Positions 42,952 to 51,634 of a DNA stretch of 64,000 nt are shown here, in pieces (within the stretch, counting starts at the first letter, position 1; each line of letters starts with the position of its first letter). The notes under the pieces were generated by a model. It was not told the DNA's origin. It did no database searches and was given only the letters and a program-made list of their open reading frames with translations. The position numbers and the translations under genes are program-made. This DNA is from Neopusillimonas maritima. GTDB taxonomy: Bacteria > Pseudomonadota > Gammaproteobacteria > Burkholderiales > Burkholderiaceae_B. The stretch lies in assembly GCF_040930455.2 (NCBI RefSeq), contig NZ_CP170494.1; one strand, written 5' to 3'.

Positions 42952-44106
42952 TTAGTTCCGTGCAGCCATAAGGCTAATGAATTTGTCGAAAAGCACCACA
43001 ATGTCGTGTGGCCCGGGGCTGGCTTCGGGATGACCCTGAAAACAAAACGCAGGTGCGTCGGTTAACTCGAAACCTTGCAATGTGCCGTCGAACAGCGAAA
43101 TATGGGTTACTCGTGTGTTTTCAGGCAGGCTATCGGCGTCAACTGCAAACCCGTGATTCTGACTGGTAATGAACACGCGCCCGGAGCTCAGGTCTTGTAC
43201 TGGATGATTCGCACCATGATGCCCCGTTTTCATTTTCAGCGTTTTGGCCCCCACGGCCAGGCCCATGATTTGATGGCCCAGACAAATACCAAACAACGGA
43301 ATTTTTTTCTGGATCGCGGCGCGTGCCGTCGCAACGGCGTAATCACATGGCTCTGGATCACCCGGGCCGTTGGCCAGGAAAAGGCCGTCGGGATTGAGTG
43401 ATAGCGCCTCTTCAACAGGCGTTTGAGCCGGCACCACAGTAATGCGGCAACCACGCTGCTTCATGAGACGCAGGATGTTCGACTTTACGCCGAAATCGTA
43501 CGCTACAACGTGATACTTGCCGTCGTTGTTCTGAGTATGGCCTTGCCCAAGTTCCCAAACGCTTTCAGTCCACTCATAACGTTTTTGAGTAGACACGACC
43601 TTCGCCAGATCTTGTCCGGCCATGCCGGCAAAAGCCTTGGCGAGCTTAACAGCCTGTTGCGCATCATCGCCCACCATAATGCAGGCGCCCTGCGCACCGC
43701 TCTCACGCAAAATTCGCGTAAGTTTACGGGTATCGACACCCGAAATCGCCACCACGCCCTGCTCGCGCAAATATTCGGGCAGCGACTGCGTTGAGCGGAA
43801 GTTTGAAACGCGCAAAGAGCAGTCACGAATAACCAGCCCGGCGGAATGCACACGGGCGGACTCAACGTCTTCCGGATTAACGCCGGTATTGCCAATGTGG
43901 GGATAAGTAAGTGTGACGATTTGACCGTTGTAACTGGGATCGGTCAGAATTTCCTGATACCCGGTCATGGATGTATTGAAGACAATCTCGGCGACAGTAT
44001 GTCCATCGGCGCCGATAGAGACACCCTTGAAGATGGTTCCGTCCGCCAATGCCAAGATTGCTGGAGACAAAGAGGATGTCCCCTCTGGAAGAAGAGATGG
44101 CAGCAC
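42952..44106 (-). CDS. carA: Carbamoyl-phosphate synthase small (glutaminase) subunit
   Basis: Splits glutamine and channels ammonia to CarB. The 384-aa protein has an N-terminal CPSase_sm_chain domain (ILALADGTIFKG, FNTSMTGYQEILTDPSYNGQIV) and a C-terminal class I amidotransferase domain with the nucleophile Cys in FGICLGHQI and the His-Glu pair in QGHPEASPGP. The start given is a GTG at 44106. No attenuation leader was recognised in the 119 bp up to the divergent tal gene. Confidence 0.97.
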   Translation of the reverse strand: MLPSLLPEGTSSLSPAILALADGTIFKGVSIGADGHTVAEIVFNTSMTGYQEILTDPSYNGQIVTLTYPHIGNTGVNPEDVESARVHSAGLVIRDCSLRVSNFRSTQSLPEYLREQGVVAISGVDTRKLTRILRESGAQGACIMVGDDAQQAVKLAKAFAGMAGQDLAKVVSTQKRYEWTESVWELGQGHTQNNDGKYHVVAYDFGVKSNILRLMKQRGCRITVVPAQTPVEEALSLNPDGLFLANGPGDPEPCDYAVATARAAIQKKIPLFGICLGHQIMGLAVGAKTLKMKTGHHGANHPVQDLSSGRVFITSQNHGFAVDADSLPENTRVTHISLFDGTLQGFELTDAPAFCFQGHPEASPGPHDIVVLFDKFISLMAARN

Positions 44107-44225
44107 AGTGTGAACCCCGATTGAAATTTTTCAGTAAGTAAACCTTGGGATTATACCGTGAGAAGCAAGCGTTTTCAGATACCGCTAAAATCAAAACAAA
44201 CTTACCGTCACCAAAAAGCTGTCTT

Positions 44226-45185
44226 ATGCCTAATCAACTTGAATCTTTGCGTCAGTACACCACCGTTGTCGCCGACACGGGCGACTTCGATGTTATGCGT
44301 GAACATCGTCCAACCGACGCCACAACCAATCCCTCACTGATTCTTAAAGCGGTACGAAAAGAACGATACCGCCCGTTGCTCGACAAGGTTGTTAAAGATC
44401 ATGCCGGTGCTCACCTGACGGAACTCGCCGACCACTTGCTGGTTGCCTTCGGGCAGGAAATCCTGCGTATCATTCCCGGACGCGTGTCAACCGAGGTTGA
44501 CGCGCGCCTGTCATTTGACACAACAAAAACCATTGAGCGTGCCCGCGGCATCATCGGCCTGTATGAGGCAGCAGGCATCGAGCGAGAACGTGTATTGATA
44601 AAAATTGCATCGACATGGGAAGGTATCCAGGCCGCACGCGTTCTGCAGGCGGAAGGAGTCAGTTGTAACTTAACCCTGCTGTTCTGCCTGCCCCAGGCGG
44701 TTGCCTGCGCCGATGCGAACGTGAAACTCATTTCTCCGTTTGTAGGGCGAATCTACGACTGGTACAAGAAGTCAGCCGCCGATAAATGGGATGAACAGGC
44801 GAATACTGGCGTAAATGACCCCGGGGTGCAGTCGGTTACCGCCATATATAACTACTTCAAAGCCCGCAGTATTAAAACTGAAGTCATGGGTGCCAGCTTT
44901 CGCAATGTCGGCCAAATTATTGCGCTGGCCGGTTGCGATCTGTTAACCATTAGCCCGGAACTGCTGCAAACACTGTCGGCGTCGGAAGCGCCCATCACCC
45001 GGCAGTTGAGTCCTGAGTCAGCACAGAAAAACGCTACTGAAACACTGCCTTGCGACGAAATTTCATTTCGCTACCTGCTGAATGACAGTGCTATGGCCAC
45101 CGAAAAGCTGGCTGAAGGGATTCGTGTTTTTGTTGCCGATGCCGTTCAGTTGGACCAACTGCTTGAGCAGGCGAAGGCCGGATAA
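44226..45185 (+). CDS. tal: Transaldolase
   Basis: Transfers dihydroxyacetone between sugar phosphates in the pentose phosphate pathway. From the ATG at 44226 it is 319 aa, a TalA/TalB-type enzyme. DTGDFDVMREHRPTDATTNPSLILKA is the usual opening, the Schiff-base Lys is in VLIKIASTWEG, and NLTLLFCLPQAVACADA and SPFVGRIYDWYK follow. The open frame extends upstream to 44145, but that extension has no family similarity. Divergent from carA, convergent with recR. Confidence 0.96.
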   Translation: MPNQLESLRQYTTVVADTGDFDVMREHRPTDATTNPSLILKAVRKERYRPLLDKVVKDHAGAHLTELADHLLVAFGQEILRIIPGRVSTEVDARLSFDTTKTIERARGIIGLYEAAGIERERVLIKIASTWEGIQAARVLQAEGVSCNLTLLFCLPQAVACADANVKLISPFVGRIYDWYKKSAADKWDEQANTGVNDPGVQSVTAIYNYFKARSIKTEVMGASFRNVGQIIALAGCDLLTISPELLQTLSASEAPITRQLSPESAQKNATETLPCDEISFRYLLNDSAMATEKLAEGIRVFVADAVQLDQLLEQAKAG

Positions 45186-45191
45186 ATGTAC

Positions 45192-45800
45192 TCAGGCATC
45201 GCGCCGCTCGATCAGCGCCCAGGCCAATGTACTGGCGTCCACATACTCAAGCTCACTACCGGCTGGTACCCCGCGCGCCAGGCGCGATACTGCTAAGCCG
45301 CGGGCGCGCAGCAACTCCGTGAGGTAATGGGCCGTCGTCTCACCTTCCGGGGTGAAATTTGTGGCCAAAATGACTTCTGTCACTACCCCATCCGTTGCGC
45401 GTGTCAGCAAACGCTCGAACTGCAGCTCCACCGGCCCCACGCCCTCGAGCGGCGCAAGCCGACCCATTAACACGTAATACAAGCCACGATAGCCGTGGCT
45501 CGACTCAAGCATGTTCTGGTCTGCCGGCGTTTCCACCACACACAGCAGCGTCGGGTCACGACGCGTCCCCGCACAAACCGAACAAACTTCCGCTTCGGTA
45601 AAGTTGTTGCATCGGAGGCAATGGCGCAAATTGGAAACAGCGTGCGCGAGTGCGTCGGCAATCGTTAGCGCGCCACTTTTGTCATGCTGAAGCAAATGGT
45701 AAGCCATCCGGCGAGCCGAACGAACGCCAACCCCAGGCAAGCGCTTCAACGCATCCACCAAAGTTTTTAGCGGCTCTGGTTCGGGCAGCTGAGCATCCAT
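45192..45800 (-). CDS. recR: Recombination mediator RecR
   Basis: Works with RecF and RecO to load RecA on gapped DNA. The 202-aa protein has a helix-hairpin-helix (LPGVGVRSARRMAYHL), a four-cysteine zinc finger (CLRCNNFTEAEVCSVC), a Toprim domain (LCVVETPADQNMLE, ILATNFTPEGETTA) and the Walker-B-like tail. Length is normal. Its ATG overlaps the ybaB stop by one base in the dnaX-ybaB-recR operon, a widely conserved order. Confidence 0.97.
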   Translation of the reverse strand: MDAQLPEPEPLKTLVDALKRLPGVGVRSARRMAYHLLQHDKSGALTIADALAHAVSNLRHCLRCNNFTEAEVCSVCAGTRRDPTLLCVVETPADQNMLESSHGYRGLYYVLMGRLAPLEGVGPVELQFERLLTRATDGVVTEVILATNFTPEGETTAHYLTELLRARGLAVSRLARGVPAGSELEYVDASTLAWALIERRDA

Positions 45801-46126
45801 TAGAACGGCAGCTTCATTCCCGGAGGCAAGGGCATACCCGCTGTCACCGAAGCCATTTTTTCCTGTGACGCAGTTTCCGCTTTGCGCAAGGCGTCGTTGA
45901 ACGCCGCTGCGACCAGGTCTTCCAGCATTTCTTTATCGTCTTCAAGCAAGCTGGGATCAATGGTGATCCGCTTTACGTCATGACGGCAACTCATGGAAAC
46001 TTTAACCAGGCCACCGCCGGCTGCACCTTCCACCACAATATTTGCCAGCTCTTCCTGAGCCTTTTTCATATTGTCCTGCATTTGCTGGGCCTGACGCATC
46101 AAGCCTGCCATCTGGTTTTTCATCAT
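45800..46126 (-). CDS. ybaB: YbaB/EbfC nucleoid-associated protein
   Basis: Small dimeric DNA-binding protein of 108 aa. It has the typical Met/Gln-rich N-terminus (LMRQAQQMQDNMKKAQEEL), the GAAGGGLVKVSMSCRHDVKRITIDPSLL beta region and a Pro-rich end (GMPLPPGMKLPF). It lies between dnaX and recR as in most proteobacteria. Exact role is unclear, probably nucleoid organisation. Confidence 0.95.
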   Translation of the reverse strand: MMKNQMAGLMRQAQQMQDNMKKAQEELANIVVEGAAGGGLVKVSMSCRHDVKRITIDPSLLEDDKEMLEDLVAAAFNDALRKAETASQEKMASVTAGMPLPPGMKLPF

Positions 46127-46198
46127 GTCTATTCATTCCCTGGAAAAATATTCGACAAAACAATCATACTGACAAAGACAAACCCAACCTTTACAAAA

Positions 46199-48133
46199 TC
46201 ACGCTGCTTTGTCATTTAGCGGAACAATTGACCCAGGCAAGATTCTGGCATCAAATTCACGCAATAAATCAAGTACAAGCGGGTCACTTTGCGCCGCCGC
46301 TTCGGCCTCATGCTGACGCTTTTGACGCTCTGCCTGCTGGACGGCATGAGCGGTATCGGAACCCGTTACGCCAAACTCAACGCGCAGTGTTACCACTTGC
46401 CCGAAATGTTCCGACAGCAATGTACAAAGACGTGCTTTACCGGGACTTTCAGCCAAGGTTCTGACCGCGACCCGGAGAATAATTTCACTATTGTCCACGC
46501 CCAGCCATTCACTTTGGCGCGCCAGCTCCGCAGCGACACCGGTTGCCGCCAGACCCGCAGCCAGTTCCGGCCAGTCTTTGGCCGTCATTTTCTTTAACGT
46601 CGGCGAAACAGGCCGATTGCCGCTGATGGGTTCGTGATAGTTTGCCGGCTCGTCGAAATCGGATACCGGCAACATGAAATCATCTTCCGACAAAGACTCC
46701 GCATGGGGTTCTGGGTCATCACCGGCGTCGATATCTGATGTCTCTTGCGATTGAGTATCGATTTCATCGGCAAAAGTCGGCTCGGGCTCAGTTGTAATCT
46801 CTTCCCAGGCAGGCACATCGTCTGGGTTGCTGAGATCCTCTGCCTGACTGGGCTCCTCTGCCTGGCCGTGATCTTCCCCCTGCACCTCGACTTCCGCTGC
46901 TGTCTCGGCAGCCGGCTCAGGATCCCGACTCTGCGTCGTTGTAGTGGTTTGCGCACGGGTATTTGGGTCGGTTCGGGCCACCGGTGCAGGTTTTGAATCA
47001 GGTTGAGTACGTTTGGTATTCGTTGGTCCCGAAGGAGGTTCAGGCGCCCCGCCTGACAGCAAAGCCAGCATGCGCAGGCACGCCATCACAAACCCGGCGT
47101 ACTCGTCGGGCGACAACGCAAGTTCAGAACGACTATGGACCGCCACTGTATAAAAAAGCTGTACGACATCAGGCGACAGCTTTTGAGCAAGCGCCTTGAT
47201 ATCGTTACACGCAGGATCGTCTTCCGGCGTAACACCGGGCACACGTTGCTCGATTGCCACGCGCGACAACAGAGTCGAAAAATCAGCCAGAGCACCGCTA
47301 TACGATAAACCACGAATGGCAAGCTCATCGGCAATTTGTACGACTGCCGCGCCGTCTCGGGCCGTCAAACCATCAAGCAATCGAACCAGATAGCGCTGGT
47401 CGATGGTGCCCAGCATGCCACGCACATCTTCGGCCGACACACGGCCCGCGCTGTAAGCGATAGCCTGGTCAGTTAACGAAAGCGCATCACGCATTGAGCC
47501 CGAAGCAGCCTGAGCGAGCAGGCGCAACGCCGGGATTTCAAACTCGATAGCCTCTTCGTCAAGAATTGCCTGTAAATGCCCCACAATACCTTCGGCGGTC
47601 ATTTGTTTCAGGTTGAATTGCAAACACCGCGACAACACCGTAACCGGAATTTTTTGGGGATCGGTCGTTGCCAGAATAAACTTGACATGAGGAGGCGGCT
47701 CTTCAAGCGTTTTCAGCATGGCGTTGAACGCATGGCCGCTTAACATGTGAACCTCGTCGATCATGTAAACCTTGAAACGACCCGCGCCGGGCGCATATAC
47801 CGCTTGCTCAAGCAGCTGCGTCATTTCCTCGACACCACGATTCGACGCAGCATCAAGCTCAACATAATCCACAAAACGCCCGGCATCAATTTCAGTACAT
47901 GCCTGACACTGCCCACACGGCGATGACGTGATGCCTTTCTCACAATTCAGCGATTTGGCCAAAATACGCGATAGTGTGGTTTTACCGACACCACGGGTGC
48001 CCGTAAATAACCAGGCATGATGCAGGCGTTGCGTGTCAAGCGCGTGCGTCAGCGCCCGGACCACATGATCCTGGCCAACAAGAGTGTCAAACGAGCGGGG
48101 CCGCCATTTGCGCGCCAGTACCAAATACGTCAT
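46199..48133 (-). CDS. dnaX: DNA polymerase III tau (and gamma) subunit
   Basis: Clamp-loader ATPase and replisome organiser, 644 aa. The AAA+ core has Walker A GTRGVGKTTLSR (~45-56), a zinc module (CEKGITSSPCGQCQAC), Walker B YMIDEVHMLSG and sensor 1 ILATTDPQK. Domain III follows, then a long acidic Gln/Glu/Asp-rich linker (~370-520). A C-terminal tau-specific domain (LKKMTAKDWPELAAGLAATGVAAELARQSEW) contacts polymerase and helicase. No programmed frameshift heptamer was noticed at the expected position, but this was not searched exhaustively. It is 3' to the SRP RNA gene and 5' to ybaB-recR. Confidence 0.97.
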   Translation of the reverse strand: MTYLVLARKWRPRSFDTLVGQDHVVRALTHALDTQRLHHAWLFTGTRGVGKTTLSRILAKSLNCEKGITSSPCGQCQACTEIDAGRFVDYVELDAASNRGVEEMTQLLEQAVYAPGAGRFKVYMIDEVHMLSGHAFNAMLKTLEEPPPHVKFILATTDPQKIPVTVLSRCLQFNLKQMTAEGIVGHLQAILDEEAIEFEIPALRLLAQAASGSMRDALSLTDQAIAYSAGRVSAEDVRGMLGTIDQRYLVRLLDGLTARDGAAVVQIADELAIRGLSYSGALADFSTLLSRVAIEQRVPGVTPEDDPACNDIKALAQKLSPDVVQLFYTVAVHSRSELALSPDEYAGFVMACLRMLALLSGGAPEPPSGPTNTKRTQPDSKPAPVARTDPNTRAQTTTTTQSRDPEPAAETAAEVEVQGEDHGQAEEPSQAEDLSNPDDVPAWEEITTEPEPTFADEIDTQSQETSDIDAGDDPEPHAESLSEDDFMLPVSDFDEPANYHEPISGNRPVSPTLKKMTAKDWPELAAGLAATGVAAELARQSEWLGVDNSEIILRVAVRTLAESPGKARLCTLLSEHFGQVVTLRVEFGVTGSDTAHAVQQAERQKRQHEAEAAAQSDPLVLDLLREFDARILPGSIVPLNDKAA

Positions 48134-48151
48134 GAAGTATTCTTTAATGAA

Positions 48152-48252
48152 GAAGGCGAGCCTGACTTCGGCACTGGTTCTAAACGACTATGGCTGCTTC
48201 GTTCCCGACCTGACCAGGTTTGCCGCCGAACCATGCGAAGGGGCCCGCCAAG
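48152..48252 (-). ncRNA. ffs: Signal recognition particle 4.5S RNA
   Basis: On the minus strand the invariant SRP apical segment is present: CAGGTC-GGGAAC-GAAGCAGCC, close to E. coli CAGGTCCGGAAGGAAGCAGCC. It is preceded by AAACCTGGT and enclosed by arms GGCGGGCC and GGCTCGCC, making the ~100-nt elongated hairpin. A T-rich stretch follows. It lies 19 bases before dnaX, a location common in betaproteobacteria. Ends are approximate. Confidence 0.92.
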
Positions 48253-48259
48253 CCAAAGT

Positions 48260-51200
48260 TTAACAGGAATCCGATTCACTATCGGAAATCCAGATATCAG
48301 CGCGTGGAAAGTAGAGCGCCGTTTGTACCGGACGACCATCAAGCGCAGCTACCGACTGCCGGTAACGCGCCATTTGGTCGGTGTACCGTGACTGCATTCG
48401 TGCAACGAATCCTTGAGTAGATTCCCCGGGCGCGGGGCAACCTGTTTTGTAATCCACCACCAACCACCCCGCTTCATTATGAACGGCCAAATCAATCACT
48501 GAAACACGACCGTCCGTGTCAAGCAACGCCCACTCACGATACGCATCGGCCAAACCAAGTAACCAGCGCCCCCGTTCGCTACACAATGTGCACTCAATTG
48601 TTTCGCATACAACCCGTATTGCCTCGGTTACCCGATGATCAAACAAGCCGGCACGTAATAACTGACGCTGAACAACCTGTTCTCGCCCGGCTTCGGATAG
48701 GTCGCGCCACACCTGCTCTCCCTGTTTCCCAATTTGCTCCAGCCAGCCGTGAGCAACAATACCCGCAATGGCCTCATCTTGATTCGCCTGAATCCAGGCG
48801 TCACGAGCGCCAAATTGCAACGAGGCGGAAACAGGTGCAATTGCCGGCCGTGCAGGGGTAAGGGATGCCCTAGGCAAGCGCGCGAGTGCAGACCAATTAT
48901 CAGAAGGCGGGGCCCCATTACGCGACGATTCGACGTTCGCATCAGCGCGCTCTGAAGAATGATTTTCAGTTTGAACCTGCGATACCGTGGCGGCCTCAAT
49001 AGCGGGCCACAGGCGCCCCAACAAACTATTTGGTGTCGGGGGTTTTACAGCCCCTTCATCATCAACATCCACATCGACGATCAAATGCAAAGCCTCACGG
49101 GCACGCGTTACAGCAACATATAACAATCGGTCAATTTCGTAATCGGCGCGCTTTCTTTCCCTGCGTCCCAGATACTCTGCCAACGAATCAACACTACCCG
49201 CGGTACGCTGCTGAATCGGACCCAACAAGACACGCCCTTCAGCCATCTCGACACGCATCAACGGCGTTTCATCCCGCCTGATTCCCTGATGTAATCCCAT
49301 CAGGATAACGGTGTCGAACTGCAAACCTTTGGACTTATGAATCGTCATCACCTCCACTGCAGCGCCTTCGGTACTTCGTGGGGCCGCATAAAGCCGTTCA
49401 ATCTGTTGTTCCAATTCAACGGGGTTCAAGCCACCGTAAGGTGCCAAACGTTCTACCAGTTGCAAAAGGCTTTGTGCATCTGCACGATCCGCTACCTGGG
49501 AATAAACTTTTTCGCCTCCGAGCCGCCGCCAACATGCTTCCAGCCACGCAGCGAAAGGCATGCGGCCCGAACGGTTTCGTTGATCCAACAGAACTGCGCA
49601 TGCGTGACGTACACGCAGGGCCTCCTCTCCCTTGATACCGCGCCCGTCAAGAAAACCGTCATCAAAGCAGGAAGACAGAATATCGGGTACTGCCTTATGA
49701 GGATATTCTCCAAACAAAGCATGTAGCGTATCGAGCCGCAAGCCACAAACCGGCGAACGCAAAATCGATAACCAAGCCAAACGGTCGCCGGAGTGAGCCA
49801 GCGCCCGGGCCAACTGAACCAGATCATTCACAACCGGACGTGATTTCAGAGAGACAAGCTCCACGGCACGACACGGGACACCATGCCGGTATAGCTCGTT
49901 AACGACATCTTGAAGATGCGCCCGCGCTCGCACCAGAATCGCCACAGGATGTCCGCTTTCCGGTCTGCGCGCCAGCGCTTCCTGAACCAGCGATAATGTT
50001 TTCTGCGCCGCAGATGTTGTACCTATAGAGGGCGTTCCGCCTTTGCCCCCCGTAACGACCGCATGCACATGCACCCCCAGGCCGTCCAACTGCGCATGAA
50101 AAGCCGACGACTCGGTATAAGGAATTGCGCCCAAACCGGCGTGGGCAACCTGGGGAAGCAAAGGTTTGAATACCTGGTTCACCCATTCCACCACCGTTTC
50201 CTGAGACCGAAAATTCGTGTTCAATTGCAAAGAAACAAGCGGGATATCACCCAGGCCTTCACGTTGAACTCGCAAGAACCAACCGACTTCCGCCTTGCGA
50301 AATCGGTAAATCGATTGCATTGGATCACCTACCAGAAACAGCGTTCGACCCTCGCCCGGCTGCCATCCCGAGGTCAGTTTTTGTAGCAAACGGATCTGCG
50401 TTTCACTAGTATCCTGAAATTCATCAACGAGCAAATGGGAAATAGACGCATCCAGCGTTAAAAGCAGGTCAGAGGGCGCATCGGGATGCCCCAAAGCATG
50501 CAGTGCGCGCTGCGAAATTTCAATAAAATCCACCTCGCTGTGCTGAGAAAACTGCACAAGCAACTGCGCGTGAGCCAGCCGTAGAACATCGAACAGGGTC
50601 AGGAGCGTCGTGAGGTGATGATGCGTATACCCCAAAGGCGCCTGCCGAATGTCGGCTAATGCACTCACCCAGGGACTACTATTGTCAAACGCATCGAGCC
50701 ATCCCTGTAAAAGGGTCTTGGCAGTGCTCCCCGGCGGGAAACCCTGGCGCTTATCCAAACGTTTTCGCAACTCTTCCTTATTGGTCAGCAGGAAATCAGC
50801 CAACGCCTGCCACTGAGGCAAAGAACCGATATTGGCGCCAAAAGGTGCCCCATCCCATGTTGCCAACACCTCAAACGCCTGCTCCCCTTGCTCAACCCTG
50901 TTTCTGGAGGCTTCGGCCAGTGGGCCTGCCAATTGGGTTGCCCAACCAACGGGCATGCTTTGCTGCAAATAAGCAAGGTCTTCTTCAATTGCCTCACGCA
51001 AATGCGCTTGCAAAAGTGCTGGATCCGCACCCGACTCAAACAAGGGTAGCCACTGGTCGCGCGTTGCCAGCATGCGTGCAATCAAACTCCTGGCGGCTCG
51101 CAAATCAACATCAAGATGCGCAACCAATTGGGCAACGGGCTCATAGTCATCAATCAACTCGAGTGTGTTGCGCGCCGCGGCCTCATAATGCGCACCGGCA

Positions 51201-51634
51201 TCGTCACACAATGAAGGCATTCCGCCCAGTTCGCTCATCCAAGGCATGGATCGAACAAGCGAGGCGCAAAACGCATCAATCGTACGAATACTGAGCCGGG
51301 CGGGGTACTGTAAAAGCTTCCAGCCCTTTTCGTCATTCCGGGACATTGCCTGACGGGCCAGCCGCCAACTTAAGTGGGCATGTTCCGCTTGCGGTTCGGG
51401 CCCCGATGCGGCCTGAAGTTTACCCAGAACGCGGGCATGCATTTCCGCCGCTGCTTTACGCGTAAACGTAATCGCCACAATTTCTTCCGGCCGCTCAACC
51501 ACCCCCAGCAAAGCCAATATCCGGTCAGTTAAAAGCTCGGTTTTACCTGAACCGGCCGGTGCCTGAACCAAAAATGATTCTTCAGGATTCAAAGCGCGTT
51601 GGCGCACCAGTGCATCAGTCATTTGCGAAGCCAT
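48260..51634 (-). CDS. UvrD/Rep-type helicase-nuclease, AddA-like
   Basis: A 1124-aa superfamily 1A helicase fused to a RecB-type nuclease. Helicase motifs: Walker A QAPAGSGKTELLTDRIL, Ia AITFTRKAAAEMHARV, II LLVDEFQDTS, III VGDPMQSIYRFR, IV LNTNFRSQ, V VMTIHKSKGLQFD, VI LLYVAVTRAR. The C-terminal PD-(D/E)XK site is VSVIDLAVHNEAGWLVVDYKTG. It should process DNA double-strand ends for RecA with the adjacent AddB-like protein. ATG at 51634 is preferred over GTG at 51637, as GGGAGG is six bases ahead; it overlaps the AddB-like stop by one base. Confidence 0.88.
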   Translation of the reverse strand: MASQMTDALVRQRALNPEESFLVQAPAGSGKTELLTDRILALLGVVERPEEIVAITFTRKAAAEMHARVLGKLQAASGPEPQAEHAHLSWRLARQAMSRNDEKGWKLLQYPARLSIRTIDAFCASLVRSMPWMSELGGMPSLCDDAGAHYEAAARNTLELIDDYEPVAQLVAHLDVDLRAARSLIARMLATRDQWLPLFESGADPALLQAHLREAIEEDLAYLQQSMPVGWATQLAGPLAEASRNRVEQGEQAFEVLATWDGAPFGANIGSLPQWQALADFLLTNKEELRKRLDKRQGFPPGSTAKTLLQGWLDAFDNSSPWVSALADIRQAPLGYTHHHLTTLLTLFDVLRLAHAQLLVQFSQHSEVDFIEISQRALHALGHPDAPSDLLLTLDASISHLLVDEFQDTSETQIRLLQKLTSGWQPGEGRTLFLVGDPMQSIYRFRKAEVGWFLRVQREGLGDIPLVSLQLNTNFRSQETVVEWVNQVFKPLLPQVAHAGLGAIPYTESSAFHAQLDGLGVHVHAVVTGGKGGTPSIGTTSAAQKTLSLVQEALARRPESGHPVAILVRARAHLQDVVNELYRHGVPCRAVELVSLKSRPVVNDLVQLARALAHSGDRLAWLSILRSPVCGLRLDTLHALFGEYPHKAVPDILSSCFDDGFLDGRGIKGEEALRVRHACAVLLDQRNRSGRMPFAAWLEACWRRLGGEKVYSQVADRADAQSLLQLVERLAPYGGLNPVELEQQIERLYAAPRSTEGAAVEVMTIHKSKGLQFDTVILMGLHQGIRRDETPLMRVEMAEGRVLLGPIQQRTAGSVDSLAEYLGRRERKRADYEIDRLLYVAVTRAREALHLIVDVDVDDEGAVKPPTPNSLLGRLWPAIEAATVSQVQTENHSSERADANVESSRNGAPPSDNWSALARLPRASLTPARPAIAPVSASLQFGARDAWIQANQDEAIAGIVAHGWLEQIGKQGEQVWRDLSEAGREQVVQRQLLRAGLFDHRVTEAIRVVCETIECTLCSERGRWLLGLADAYREWALLDTDGRVSVIDLAVHNEAGWLVVDYKTGCPAPGESTQGFVARMQSRYTDQMARYRQSVAALDGRPVQTALYFPRADIWISDSESDSC

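Noticed and set aside
46199..48133. A-rich heptamer CAA-AAA-ATT in dnaX as a programmed frameshift
   Set aside because: It falls in the ATPase core (DPQKIPV) and not at the gamma/tau boundary.
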